This document shows positions 55,439 to 64,000 of a stretch of 64,000 nt of DNA, piece by piece (within the stretch, counting starts at the first letter, position 1; every line of letters begins with the position of its first letter). The notes beneath the pieces are model-generated. The model made no database searches. It was given only the letters and a program-made list of their open reading frames with translations, and was not told the origin of the DNA. Origin of the DNA: Ptychodera flava (Eukaryota; Hemichordata; Enteropneusta; Ptychoderidae). The position numbers and the translations under genes are program-made. The stretch covers positions 22,318,284-22,382,283 of the forward strand of contig NW_027248278.1 of the NCBI RefSeq assembly GCF_041260155.1. Direction: 5' to 3'.

Positions 55439-56544
55439 ATGGAAGCCGAAGGTACTCTTAGAGAATTATATTACAACCCGAAAACTGGTTTTGGAGGTGT
55501 ACAAAAATTGTATGACGCAGCACGGGCCAGCGGACTCCACGTCACTAAGAAAGAGGTGCAGGAGTGGTTAAAAACTCAGCTAACTTATAATCTACATAAA
55601 CCGGTACCTCGTACTCGTGGCGCGTTCCGAAGGGGCCGGCGCGTTTTTGTAACATCGATAGACTCTCAATGGCAAGCGGATCTCGTGGAATTCCCTCCCC
55701 CGTTCGCAAAAGAGAATCGTAACATTCGATACATGCTAACAGTAATCGATGTGCTCAGTAAATACGCATGGGCCAGGCCGATACAGTCAAAAACGGCTGA
55801 TGATACGTTAGAGGCGCTACAAGACGTGATTAAGAAATCCGGGAGAAGGCCCGACAAACTTCAGACAGATGAGGGGCGGGAATTTACAAACCGAAAAATG
55901 CAGGGGTGGTTGGAGGAGGTGGGAATTCATTGGTTTCACACCTACAGTGACAAAAAAGCTAGTGTTGTTGAACGTTTTAATCGGACCCTTAAGACGATGA
56001 TGTGGAAATACTTTACATACAGACAGACACGAGAATGGCTTTCTATTCTACCCCACCTTCTTGAGAATTACAATAACACCGTTCACGGAAGTATCAAAAT
56101 GAAACCCAGGGACGTAACAGAGGAGAACGATTGGCAGGCATTTTATACACTATTCGGTCCTGAGTTGGCAGCTGGGGGAGCCAACCCTGAATTCAAGCCG
56201 GGGGAGAACGTGTCCGAATTACAAAATACAAGACCACTTTTAAGAAAGGATATTTACCAAATTGGACAGAGGAGATTTTCGTAGTTTCAAAAGTTGTGTA
56301 TGCAGCTGGACTGGGAACGCCACCAGTTTACAAAATAAAAGATCTGAATGGAGAGGAAATACTCGGCACTTTCTACTCCGATGAACTTCAGAGCGCCCGG
56401 GGAGCCGACGAGCTGTACAGAGTAGAACGAATTTTGAAGACGAAAAAAATTAGAGGAAAGAAATATTATCTGATAAAATGGCGCGGTTATCCAGAAAGTT
56501 TCAATAGTTGGGAGCCAGAGGAAAATGTTATTAGTACTACGTAA
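55439..56544 (+). pseudogene. Polinton retrovirus-type integrase with C-terminal chromodomain
   Basis: From the likely start 55439 (MEAEGTLRELYYNPKTGFGG, a helix-turn-helix-like N-terminus). The DDE core follows: DSQWQADLVEF (first Asp), KLQTDEGREF (second Asp) and KASVVERFNRTLK (Glu). After a frame break near 56.22 kb comes a chromodomain (YRVERILKTKKIRGKKYYL, IKWRGYPESFNSWEPEENV) ending at 56544. The N-terminus contains a palindrome-derived insert (GAFRRGRR). It would integrate the element; the chromodomain may bias target choice. Confidence 0.88.
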
Positions 56545-56650
56545 GTACTTCGTAAGTTCATGTGCTGGTACTTGTCAAGTACTACGTAAGTTCCTGTGCT
56601 GGTACTTACGAAGTACTAACGTAAGTATTTACGAAAGTTATTCAATAAGT
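56532..56650. repeat. Tandem/inverted ACTACGTAAGT repeats after the integrase
   Basis: Two units of about 45 bp starting AGTACTACGTAAGT, with TGTGCTGGTACTT in each, plus inverted GTACTTACG. Four perfect GTAAGT hexamers occur within about 90 bp. They lie between convergent genes and could act as a terminator hairpin or origin; unproven. Confidence 0.6.
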
Positions 56651-56845
56651 ACCATGGAAAAAGTCTTAATTTCTTGAAAGCCGAAAGTGTCAGTTTACCA
56701 CCTCACTTCCACCCACCTGGCCAAGTATTTATCATGTACTGTCGTAAGTAATGTTCACTTATTGCATCTTTTTCGGCAGTATGTGGATGAGGTGGTACCT
56801 CAGTTCCTGAACATATTAAGTTTGCAAGATCTTCAAAGCGACTTC

Positions 56846-57109
56846 TCATGTTGCCACGGTCCGTTCTTTCGAGCGCCCCTTTTCAGCTTTATCAATAAGT
56901 TCTGGCTGAAGTATAATGTACACAACTGACATGAACCATAGACAAGTAACTCCAAAGTCCACCCTTTTCATCATATCAAGTGCTCGTAAGTCAAACGGAG
57001 CATTATAAGCACACACTGTTTCACAAGCATTAAGAAGTTTGTGTAGGTTCTTGAGTGAGACTCGACGTTGTTCTAGTTGTTCTTGACCAGGTGGAAATAA
57101 GCTTTTCAA
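56846..57109 (-). pseudogene. Possible DnaQ/DEDD exonuclease fragment (low confidence)
   Basis: An 87-codon ORF encodes KNLHKLLNACETVCAYNAPF and DLRALDMM. The 'AYNAPFDLRAL' string resembles the ExoII motif of DnaQ-like 3'-5' exonucleases. The ExoI (DxE) and ExoIII motifs are not seen. It overlaps the end of the kinase-like ORF in another frame, so it may be its continuation after a frameshift. Confidence 0.3.
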
Positions 57110-57813
57110 GTTCCTCCTCCTCGAAACCGTCTATTAAAAATCCCTGGCTGCCGCTATCGCGTGTCGAAGGGCTGCCCCATGCAATTCCAAAGTCAAAAGC
57201 TTGTGGAAAATCTACTGGTCCGACTGTCTCTGTATCAATCGTTGGATTAAGTATATTCTTGAGAACTTCAGGCGTAAGGGGCTGACTAATTACCAAACAT
57301 GGAAGCCTGTAGTCGTGGCAAATTTCTAAGAAAGTCTGTTTGAACTTGTTGTGAATCTCTTCTAGTTCTTCTAAGGCGGTACCGGTGATTTCGTACGACC
57401 TGGCTCGAGTCAACACATTCCGCCTGCAATAATCCCAAGGCATATCTTTGAATATGATAATGAAACTATGCAAATGGTCAAATGCTCTAGAAACAATCTT
57501 TTTTTCTTCCGACTCCGTGGAAACGCCCCGGATTCGAGAAAAAGTCAGATGTTGAATTATGGAAGAGTCACAAATAATGTAGCGTTCCGAAGGGAGACCC
57601 TCCCCTCCCCAGCCTGACATTGTAAACTAAGAGTATGTTCTATAAACTGATTCTGAAAATCAGCAATCGAAACGGGGGTGACACGCTCATTATAAAGTCG
57701 GCAATGTTGCTAGAAAAACTAGTGTCAAATTCTGGTACGTGAGACGCAGACAAATTTACTGCATCGTAACTCTTACCACTTCCAGTTGGTCCATTTATGA
57801 ATATGTATGACAT
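57030..57813 (-). pseudogene. Polinton nucleoside/nucleotide kinase-like protein
   Basis: From ATG 57813 it encodes MSYIFINGPTGSGKSYDAV (Walker A). After a frame break near 57.6 kb it encodes YIICDSSIIQHLTFSRIRG, DMPWDYCRRNVLTRARSYEI and LEELEEIHNKFKQTFLEICH. The P-loop, the 'CD.S..QH..F' block and the 'R.RSYE......L..IH..F' lid-like block resemble deoxynucleoside or thymidylate kinases. Such an enzyme would boost nucleotide supply for replication. A GCGTTCCGAAGGG palindrome arm (57582-57594) lies at the frame break. Confidence 0.55.
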
Positions 57814-57826
57814 TTTGGGGATATAC

Positions 57827-57830
57827 TATA
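57827..57830 (-). promoter_or_regulatory. TATA motif of the kinase-like gene
   Basis: GATATAGTATATC on the minus strand; the first TATA is 13 nt from the ATG at 57813, preceded by a TTTTTAAAAATTTTT tract shared with the divergent gene. Confidence 0.45.
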
Positions 57831-57867
57831 TCATAGAAAAATTTTTTAAAAATTTTTTTTATTAAGA

Positions 57868-57873
57868 TATATA
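57868..57873 (+). promoter_or_regulatory. TATATA box of the gene at 57884
   Basis: TATATA 10 nt upstream of ATG 57884, preceded by TTTTAAAAATTTTT. The same tract plus TATATA occurs before the polymerase gene (58701-58727). Confidence 0.5.
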
Positions 57874-57883
57874 CGATAAGACA

Positions 57884-58685
57884 ATGACAATCCTTTCTAT
57901 TTCAGATGCAATAAAATACTTGAAACCGGAGAAAACATCAAAATTGATGATGGAGGCAAATTAGTATTTGGTGAATATGTAGATCCTTTCATATACGTAG
58001 ACAGTGAGCTAGAAGTAGTTTTCAACATCGGACCTAAGTACGGTTCGGGAGGAGATCCTGCTACATGCGATGGGGTGTGTGTCCGTTGGCAACCGAGTCT
58101 TCAAAAGTTTACTGATTTAATAATATTCCGTACCCTAGGTGAAAGTTTCGATGCATCTACTGCTAAAAGTTATGCTCTAAGCCTGGCCGCTCACTCCAAG
58201 AATACTATCGGAACCGTCACCGAAGGGAATCCTATCGGAACGACCTGCGGATTTTACAATCCATCTAAAGTGTATCAGAAGCGAGGGAGCGAGGCACAGC
58301 CGGGCATGAGGTATTTTAAATTTCAGTTTAAAAGAGGGAGAGGGAGAGGGAGAGGGGTTCACGATTTCGCTACATGTATTGATATGGTTCAAGAAATTGA
58401 CTGCGGTTTTAAACAGTGAGTCCGTTACTACCAGTCCGAGAAAATCCTGCTATTGTACCTCGTAATATCCGAAAAGGTAGTAAGATAGAATTCTTAGCAT
58501 TTAAACCGCGATTAAGTAAGCGTGGCCTTTCTTTCACTGTTGAGAGATTAATATTTTGTGCTGCGCCTAATAAACCAGAAATTCAAGATGTGGAAGAACT
58601 AGTCGACTTAGAAAGATTAGGTGAGATATATAAACAAATAAATGCTGACAAAAATATTATAGTGGATTTTGATGACCTATCATAG
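57884..58685 (+). pseudogene. Polinton hypothetical protein
   Basis: Begins MTILSISDAIKYL and changes frame after about 13 codons into KIDDGGKLVFGEYVDPFIYV. It continues to CIDMVQEIDCGFKQ (stop 58417-58419), then continues in another frame from about 58416 as SPLLPVRENPAIVPRNIRKG and DVEELVDLERLGEIYKQINA to 58685. The three pieces probably formed one protein of about 265 residues. No domain recognised. Arg/Gly repeats (KRGRGRGRG) and a TATCGGAAC insert (58206-58241) look secondary. Confidence 0.45.
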
Positions 58686-58721
58686 AATAATTATTTTTCA
58701 TTTTAAAAATTTTTAGGATAG

Positions 58722-58727
58722 TATATA
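58722..58727 (+). promoter_or_regulatory. TATATA box of the DNA polymerase gene
   Basis: TATATAT 7-8 nt before ATG 58736, with an upstream TTTTAAAAATTTTT tract like that before 57884. Confidence 0.45.
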
Positions 58728-58735
58728 TCATAAAG

Positions 58736-61700
58736 ATGGCCGTCGATTACATACAGCATTCAAGGGAGCAGTTTTACAAAAAAAATTTCCTGAAGTCAAG
58801 CGAGTCAAGGATATCGGGGAGCTGGTGGATATTGAAGGTATGGTCAAAGGGCCAAAGGGGCGGAACGAAAGATGTACTCTGTTTATACCGAAATGGAAGT
58901 CAAATTATCGGATCCGAAAAACTGGTAATACACAACCGCGTTCATTGTATGTTAAATTAAATGATACATACACAAAAGATGTAAGAGGATCGGATCGGAT
59001 GTGGGGCAACAATTAATAGATCGCTACGATCGTATGCTTGATACAATTGAAAATGTTGAGGGTTCTGGTCTCGTTCTCGAGGAGATACTTAATTTGAAGT
59101 AATTCTAGTAGAAGTTTTACTCGGGGCTGGGGCTCCTACGGGAACGGAACGAGTCCAACTTCCCAGATGGTTAAAAAATAAGCATTGTGTGAGCGATCTG
59201 GTGCTACCTTCGGGCAGCAGAACTGTTTTCAATACGCCATCGTAGCAAGTTTAAAGTTGGCCGACCCGAGTTTCGTGAAAAGAAATGTGGTCAGGTAAGG
59301 AGAAAATGGAATACGTACGCCCCATTTATGGCTGACTACTGTTGGGAAGGTATTCCCTTTCCTACGCCCGCCGATCTGACTGTATTCAGGCGCTTCGAGC
59401 AGCAAAATCCAGGCATCAAACTTCAAGTATTTCAGATCTACGAAAATGATCCCGCTCCCCCGTCCGACATAACTGTGTTATATAGTGCCCCTGGCGGAGC
59501 CCCTGACGGAACCGTTCCGATAGGGGAAGGTGAAGCCCGTTCCGAAGGCGGAGCCCGTCCGAAGGCGGAGCCGTCGAAGGTGATAGGAATCAATAGCAAA
59601 TATCTTACTGATAGTTGGCGAAGACGGCGGCCGTTCTCACTTCGTACCAATTACTGCGGAAAATCGCCTTCGTAATTCTCGTACTAATCGAAAGAATGAG
59701 CGCAGACGGAAGTGTATTTGTATGGTTTGTAAAAGAGGTTTTAAGTCAACAGAAGAATTAGAAAAACATCAGGTATACTGTGGAACAGACACTGCCCAGC
59801 CAGATTTTCCTAAGGAAGTGTGTCAATTTGAAGGACATCGGAAGAAGGTTCCTTCTCCCTACGTCGTCTATGCAGATACTGAGGCAATTATTGAGAAGGG
59901 GACCGGCCGACACATTCCAATTTGTCTTTCGTATGTTATGGTGGAACGGGGGTGGGGGGAGGATCGCGGACCTCTTCGGAACGAGGCCCGGGCCGACCCA
60001 CTGTTTATGGTAAAAGAACATTCACAGGTCTCTCCTGTGTTACAGACTTTCTAAAGGATATGAAAGAACGGGCCGAGTATTATTCTAAATCGTATTATTG
60101 GAAAATAATACCGATGAGGGATCCTTCTAATTACCGGCGTGACGGATGTGATCCAGTCTGTATTGCATGTGGAGAGCCGGCAGGATACCGAGTAGTGAAG
60201 GAGGAGGCGACCTTCTATTGCGAAGGATGCCGGCCGTCGAGAACCATTCCTATCTACTTTCACAACCTCAAGGGATACGATGGTTCTTTTATTTTGAAAG
60301 AATTACATGAAATCGACGCCGGAGGGGGACCAGAGCCTAAAATCATAGCTAAGACGAGCAATGGAGGAATTATGGGTCTCTCGAAAACATTTATTTTTCA
60401 CGCCTCAATTGTTGTTGCCGGAGGGAAGAGGGAGATAAAGAGACGTTTCTTTTCTATAAAGTTTATGGACAGTGCTCAGCTGATGATGGGGTCATTGGCG
60501 AAGTTGGCAAAAACTGTGCCGGACCACGGATGGACGGCAGAGTACCACTTACGTACCCGGACATTCAAAGGGCGAAAGGTTTCTTCCCCTACGAATATTT
60601 AGACTCGGTTGACAGATTAGAAGAGGGTGAGCTCCCGGAGAGGGGGGAATTTTATAGCGAATTGACGGAAGAGGGGATTCGGAGTCTGATTACGAACATG
60701 CATTAAGAGTATGGAGACGAAGTTGGATGTAAACGATTAAAGATTATATGGAATTCTATTGTGAGACTGACGTTCTACTTCTTGCAAATATATTTGAAAA
60801 TTTCCGTGACACATGTTTAGAAGCATATAAGTTAGATCCAGCCCACTATATGTCGGCGCCCGGCTTGACATGGGATGCTATGTTACTTTACACAGGTAAT
60901 AAATTTAAGCTCATTCAAGATGCTGAGCAGATGAATTTCGTACAACGGGGAATCCGAGGTGGTATCAGCCAGTGTAATATTCATTATTTACAGACAAATC
61001 ATCCGGCCGTCGCCGGCGGAGCTGGCGGGAATTACGATCCAGAGAAGCCGGTGACCGAAATAAAATATCTCGATGCAAACAATCTCTACGGCTGGGCAAT
61101 GAGTCAGGCAATGCCTACGGGCGGACTTCATTGGATGACGATGGAAGAGTGGGAGGAATGGGAAGAAGGGGGCCGAGGCGGAGCGGGGGCCCGAGACGGT
61201 GGAGTTGGCGGAGCGTGGGGACCTGGCGCCACCTTTCCACCAAGTTTTCTAGAAGTAGACTTAGAATACCCAGCCGAATTACATGAAGAACACAGCGATT
61301 TGCCATTAGCACCGCATCACTATGAATTTCCGAGGCAGGGCGGTCGACTGATTACAAGTGTGATGGATAGAGAGTCCTATGTCTTACACTACAAGTTGCT
61401 GGAATTCTATCTTCGGATGGGAATGAGATTGAAAAAGATTTATCGGGTGCTTGCTTTCGATGAAGCTCCATGTCTCGCGAAATATATGACTTTAACACTA
61501 AAATGAGGACAAAGGGGAGGACAGATTTCGAAAAGAATTTCTATAAGCTGATGAATAATGCAATGTTCGGTAAGACAATAGAAGATGTTCGAAAGTACAG
61601 AGACTTTAAATTTGTTTCGGACTGGAACGGTACGGATAGTGGCGTAAAAAGATTCAGAAGTATAATCCAAAGATGAAACATATAACTTTCATAACTTCCG

Positions 61701-62428
61701 AAGAGGATGGTGATTCCTGCGACAGTGCCCTACTGGAACTGAAAACGGATGAGCATAGATATGTAAAACAGTTTTCATCGGCGCCGCAGTACTGGAACTT
61801 TCTAAGCTGCTTATGTATGAGACGCATTACAATTACTTTCGGGTCAAGTTCCCTGGAATACGATTAGCCTACATGGATACTGATAGTTTTGTTTACAGTT
61901 TGCCGATACCGAACGCCTCCCCGGACGGCTCACGCGTCAGCACTTTCAATGATATAGTCCGAGAAGATGTGGAAAAAAGAATGGTGAGAAGTCTATATAT
62001 GATACTAGTGGGATGAGCGGCCCCGCCCCCAACTTTCGAAGATTAATAAAAAAGTGATAGGTAAATTTAAAGATGAGTTGAATGGTGAACCTATTCTTGA
62101 TTTTGTCGGCATACGCTCGAAAGTGTATGCTTTTCGAACTCCAACTTCGGAGACGAAAAAAAATAAAGGGTGAAAGATGAAAGATGTTTGTGTTAGAAAA
62201 CATTTGAACTTTGAAGATTATAAAGATCTATTTGAAACTGGGAAGAAGCCCGAGCGGGCACAATTTGTACAGTTTGTACGGAAAAAGGCTGGAGAAATCC
62301 GTAGTGAAAAGCGTAGTAAAATTATGATGGCGCCAAATGATATCAAACGTGTGCAGTTATATAATCCAGACACGGGTGAATGGCTGGCAGAAACATGGCC
62401 GATAGGACGGACGACGGGTCATGGTTAA
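58736..62428 (+). pseudogene. Polinton protein-primed DNA polymerase B
   Basis: A 3.7-kb decayed gene in many frame pieces. N-terminal region: RVQLPRWLKNKHC, QQNCFQYAIVASLKLAD and the zinc finger CMVCKRGFKSTEELEKH. Exonuclease: ExoI VVYADTEAI (about 59870), ExoII IPIYFHNLKGYDGSFILKEL (about 60245), ExoIII MEFYCETDVLLLANIFENFR (60748). Polymerase: motif A YLDANNLYGWAMSQAMP (about 61070), motif [21 protein letters not shown] (about 61550), motif C LAYMDTDSF (about 61870). C-terminus KHLNFEDYKDLFETGKKPER to the stop at 62428. The set is diagnostic of Polinton PolB. GC-rich GGCGGAGCC/TTCGGAACG inserts at 59488-59577, 59971-59994 and 61010-61230 add low-complexity peptide and coincide with frame changes. 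Confidence 0.92.
59488..59577. repeat. GC-rich repeat insert in the polymerase gene
   Basis: Contains GGCGGAGCCCCTGACGGAAC, CGTTCCGATAGGG, CGTTCCGAAGGCGGAGCC and CGTCCGAAGGCGGAGCC in tandem, encoding a low-complexity Gly/Ala/Pro/Glu segment. The polymerase changes frame just after it. Confidence 0.65.
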
Positions 62429-63677
62429 TATTGTAAAGACATTAATCTACTATTTTCAACAGTGACCTGGGCATCACTGATAACATAAATGTGGGCAAAT
62501 ATATTATCATTGTGAGCGTCATCGCCACCCCACTCGGTATCTTTCTCAGAATTTCAAGTGAATTCCGTCCTTTGTGTTCATTACTTTAAACCATTTCCAT
62601 GAAACTCAATATCTTTAAAACTACGCAGATCGATAAACAGACAGAATTTATTCTTAATAATCGAACTCATCTATATCAATTTCACACCAATCTTTATCTT
62701 CAGCAAAATACCGTCGCACCTCTCGCCAAAATTGTCTTGTATCATCTTCTGAGCGTACACTTTATTTGCAATGCCTTCGATCATTACAGACACAGATTCA
62801 ATGGATGGGTTAAAGAAAAGTTCACTGTTCAGTTCTGATGATTCTGATTTTTAGTGAAGAGTATAGCGATACCTCTAATGCTACGTCGTGGTACATTTAT
62901 ATTTTCATTGATAACCGTGTCCGATTCTTTGAATGGGATTGTTCTAAAATAATGTATATGCTCGTAAAGGTAACTTTTTCCACCGTTGTAATAACCAGCA
63001 GTTGACCTCGCGAGATCGAGGTCAGAAATTGTTTCGTATTCCATTTGAATGTTTTTAATTTATAATTGGCTGTAACAACCTGATTACTGACAAGTAATTG
63101 GGGGGCGGGTGCTAACGTAATTTCCCATTCAATATGACTCCCTAACGCTTTTGGATATGCAACTCCATGACCTGTTATTAGGGGATGAGTAAGACGAATA
63201 GCATATTTTGTTCTATATGTGTTGAGAAGTAAATATCACCCACGACGGCGGCATCTGCATCTTTCGCAACACTTCTCAATTTTCTTAGATTTTCGTTCTG
63301 AATTCCGTACAGTGTCATGTTCGTTCTCTCCTTTTTATGTTTGAAGAGATCGCGATAACATTCAATAAGGTTATATTTATTCAAATCGGAAAGTGTCTGA
63401 CCCTCAAATGTGAGTTTCATACGCTCCACCAAATTTTTTGCAACATTTTGTACTACTCGGTTATATTCATCTCCCATTACTTCGAGATCAAAAACCAGGT
63501 CGAAGGTATCTGGAACTAAGAGTACTCCGCTTTCTAACTTCGGACATCGTATGATAAGTGTCTGGCCTGGATCTGCCTCACTTGGATTATGAGCAATCAC
63601 GTGATGAGTTCTTTCTGACTTTGTTCCATTCGGTATTCGGTTGGTGAAAGTCGTGATAATGTTCTATCGTACCCCAT
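62425..63677 (-). pseudogene. Polinton major capsid protein (double jelly-roll)
   Basis: From ATG 63677 (MGYDRTLSRLSPTEYRMEQS), with a frame break near 63.60 kb. It then encodes VLLVPDTFDLVFDLEVMGDE, NVAKNLVERMKLTFEGQTLS, YRDLFKHKKERTNMTLYGIQ. After further breaks it encodes GGKSYLYEHIHYFRTIPFKE, IDLRSFKDIEFHGNGLK and the terminal HIYVISDAQVTVENSRLMSL, with the stop at 62425-62427. The 'NVA.NLV.R....F.G..L', 'YEDLF...ER.NM...GIQ' and 'I.V.SDA' blocks are the Polinton MCP pattern. About 417 residues, at least four indels. TATATA lies 13 nt upstream. The 3' end overlaps the polymerase stop tail to tail. Confidence 0.85.
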
Positions 63678-63690
63678 TTTTCGTGTAATG

Positions 63691-63696
63691 TATATA
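63691..63696 (-). promoter_or_regulatory. TATATA box of the major capsid gene
   Basis: TATATA with a 13-nt spacer to ATG 63677. Confidence 0.55.
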
Positions 63697-63836
63697 GTAG
63701 AAGAAAAAAAGAAATTACATGTTAAAAAGAAAATTAAGTTTCACTTTGTGTATATAATGACTTAGAAGAAAAAATCACATCTTTACATAAATATTTCCGT
63801 CTGACTGAAAGATAAATCGATTACCTGTGTCGCGAA

Positions 63837-64000
63837 TCAATCGAAGAACCCAATATTCTTGGAGATGATGAGCCTCTGGTCATCCTCAGTATCCTGGAAT
63901 ACAGCTATGAATTCTAGTCGCTTAAAGAAGTTAGTCTTTTGACATTCCTTCACGAAAGCTAAAATGTTATGATATAGATTATCATCTTTGAGTCGGACAC
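63837..64000 (-). CDS. Polinton gene, C-terminal end only (unknown product)
   Basis: Open from the right edge on the minus strand to TGA at 63837-63839, about 54 residues: DDNLYHNILAFVKECQKTNF, FKRLEFIAVFQDTEDDQRLI, ISKNIGFFD. It reads like real coding sequence, being charged and helical with no breaks, and lies upstream of the capsid gene. It is not recognised as a known family. Confidence 0.5.
   Translation of the reverse strand, partial: VRLKDDNLYHNILAFVKECQKTNFFKRLEFIAVFQDTEDDQRLIISKNIGFFD

Larger units (their letters stand above)
49251..64000. mobile_element. Polinton/Maverick (adintovirus-like) element, left ~14.7 kb
   Basis: The hallmark Polinton gene set is present: protein-primed DNA polymerase B, retroviral-type integrase with chromodomain, packaging ATPase, major capsid and minor capsid proteins. 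Several small virion-type ORFs are on both strands. The left edge is uncertain. 49251 (AGTATAACCC, with AG as in Polinton ends) is a candidate, with the coding part starting at 49487. The right terminus and any adenain-like protease are outside the window. Many genes have one to several frame breaks, so this copy is unlikely to be fully functional unless the breaks are assembly errors. Confidence 0.93.

Noticed and set aside
56532..56650. CRISPR-like repeat array
   Set aside because: Only two degenerate units in an animal transposon, no spacers and no cas genes.

Overview
This is a nuclear genomic window from an animal. Genes are split into short exons with GT-AG introns, the DNA is AT-rich, and the proteins include EGF-repeat receptors and an ankyrin-ROC-COR-Death protein. 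A marine invertebrate (mollusc-like, or another lophotrochozoan or invertebrate deuterostome) fits best, but I cannot name the taxon from sequence alone.

Layout. (1) 1-16.8 kb: two tandem minus-strand paralogues of a single-pass EGF-repeat receptor. Only the signal-peptide exon of the first copy is inside the window (1-84). The second copy spans 7425-16185 and is almost fully resolved: signal peptide, short Cys-rich segment, about seven or eight EGF units in one 925-bp exon, a transmembrane exon, and a cytoplasmic tail built from three duplicated exons. (2) 19.4-43.8 kb: one minus-strand gene of 13 proposed exons, all in phase, predicting an 861-residue ankyrin-ROC-COR-Death protein. It resembles DAPK1 without its kinase. 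(3) Its 13-kb intron (28264-41314) is a transposon nest: a Crypton-like tyrosine-recombinase remnant next to a 180-bp foldback, a TA-flanked 650-bp TIR element, and a complete-length Ty3/gypsy chromodomain retrotransposon (32828-40232) with near-identical 466-bp LTRs but broken ORFs. (4) 43.8-49.2 kb: gene-poor DNA holding a third copy of the upstream block of the EGF receptor genes. (5) From about 49.25 kb to the window end: the left ~14.7 kb of a Polinton/Maverick (adintovirus-like) element. It carries a lectin-like putative fibre, penton (minor capsid), several small virion-type proteins, packaging ATPase, chromodomain integrase, a nucleoside-kinase-like gene, protein-primed DNA polymerase B, and the double-jelly-roll major capsid protein. 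The right end, with any maturation protease, lies outside.

Main novelties, all in the Polinton. (a) A TATATA box sits 12-14 nt upstream of the ATG of most genes on both strands, including one palindromic box shared by a divergent pair. (b) The left end has a duplicated NF-kappaB-plus-AP-1 module (two GGGAAATTCC and two TGAGTCA) in front of a TATATAAA box. (c) Short GC-rich palindromes of the CCTTCGGAACG family are scattered through the element and often coincide with reading-frame breaks. The host genes are in frame throughout, while both large mobile elements carry many frameshifts.
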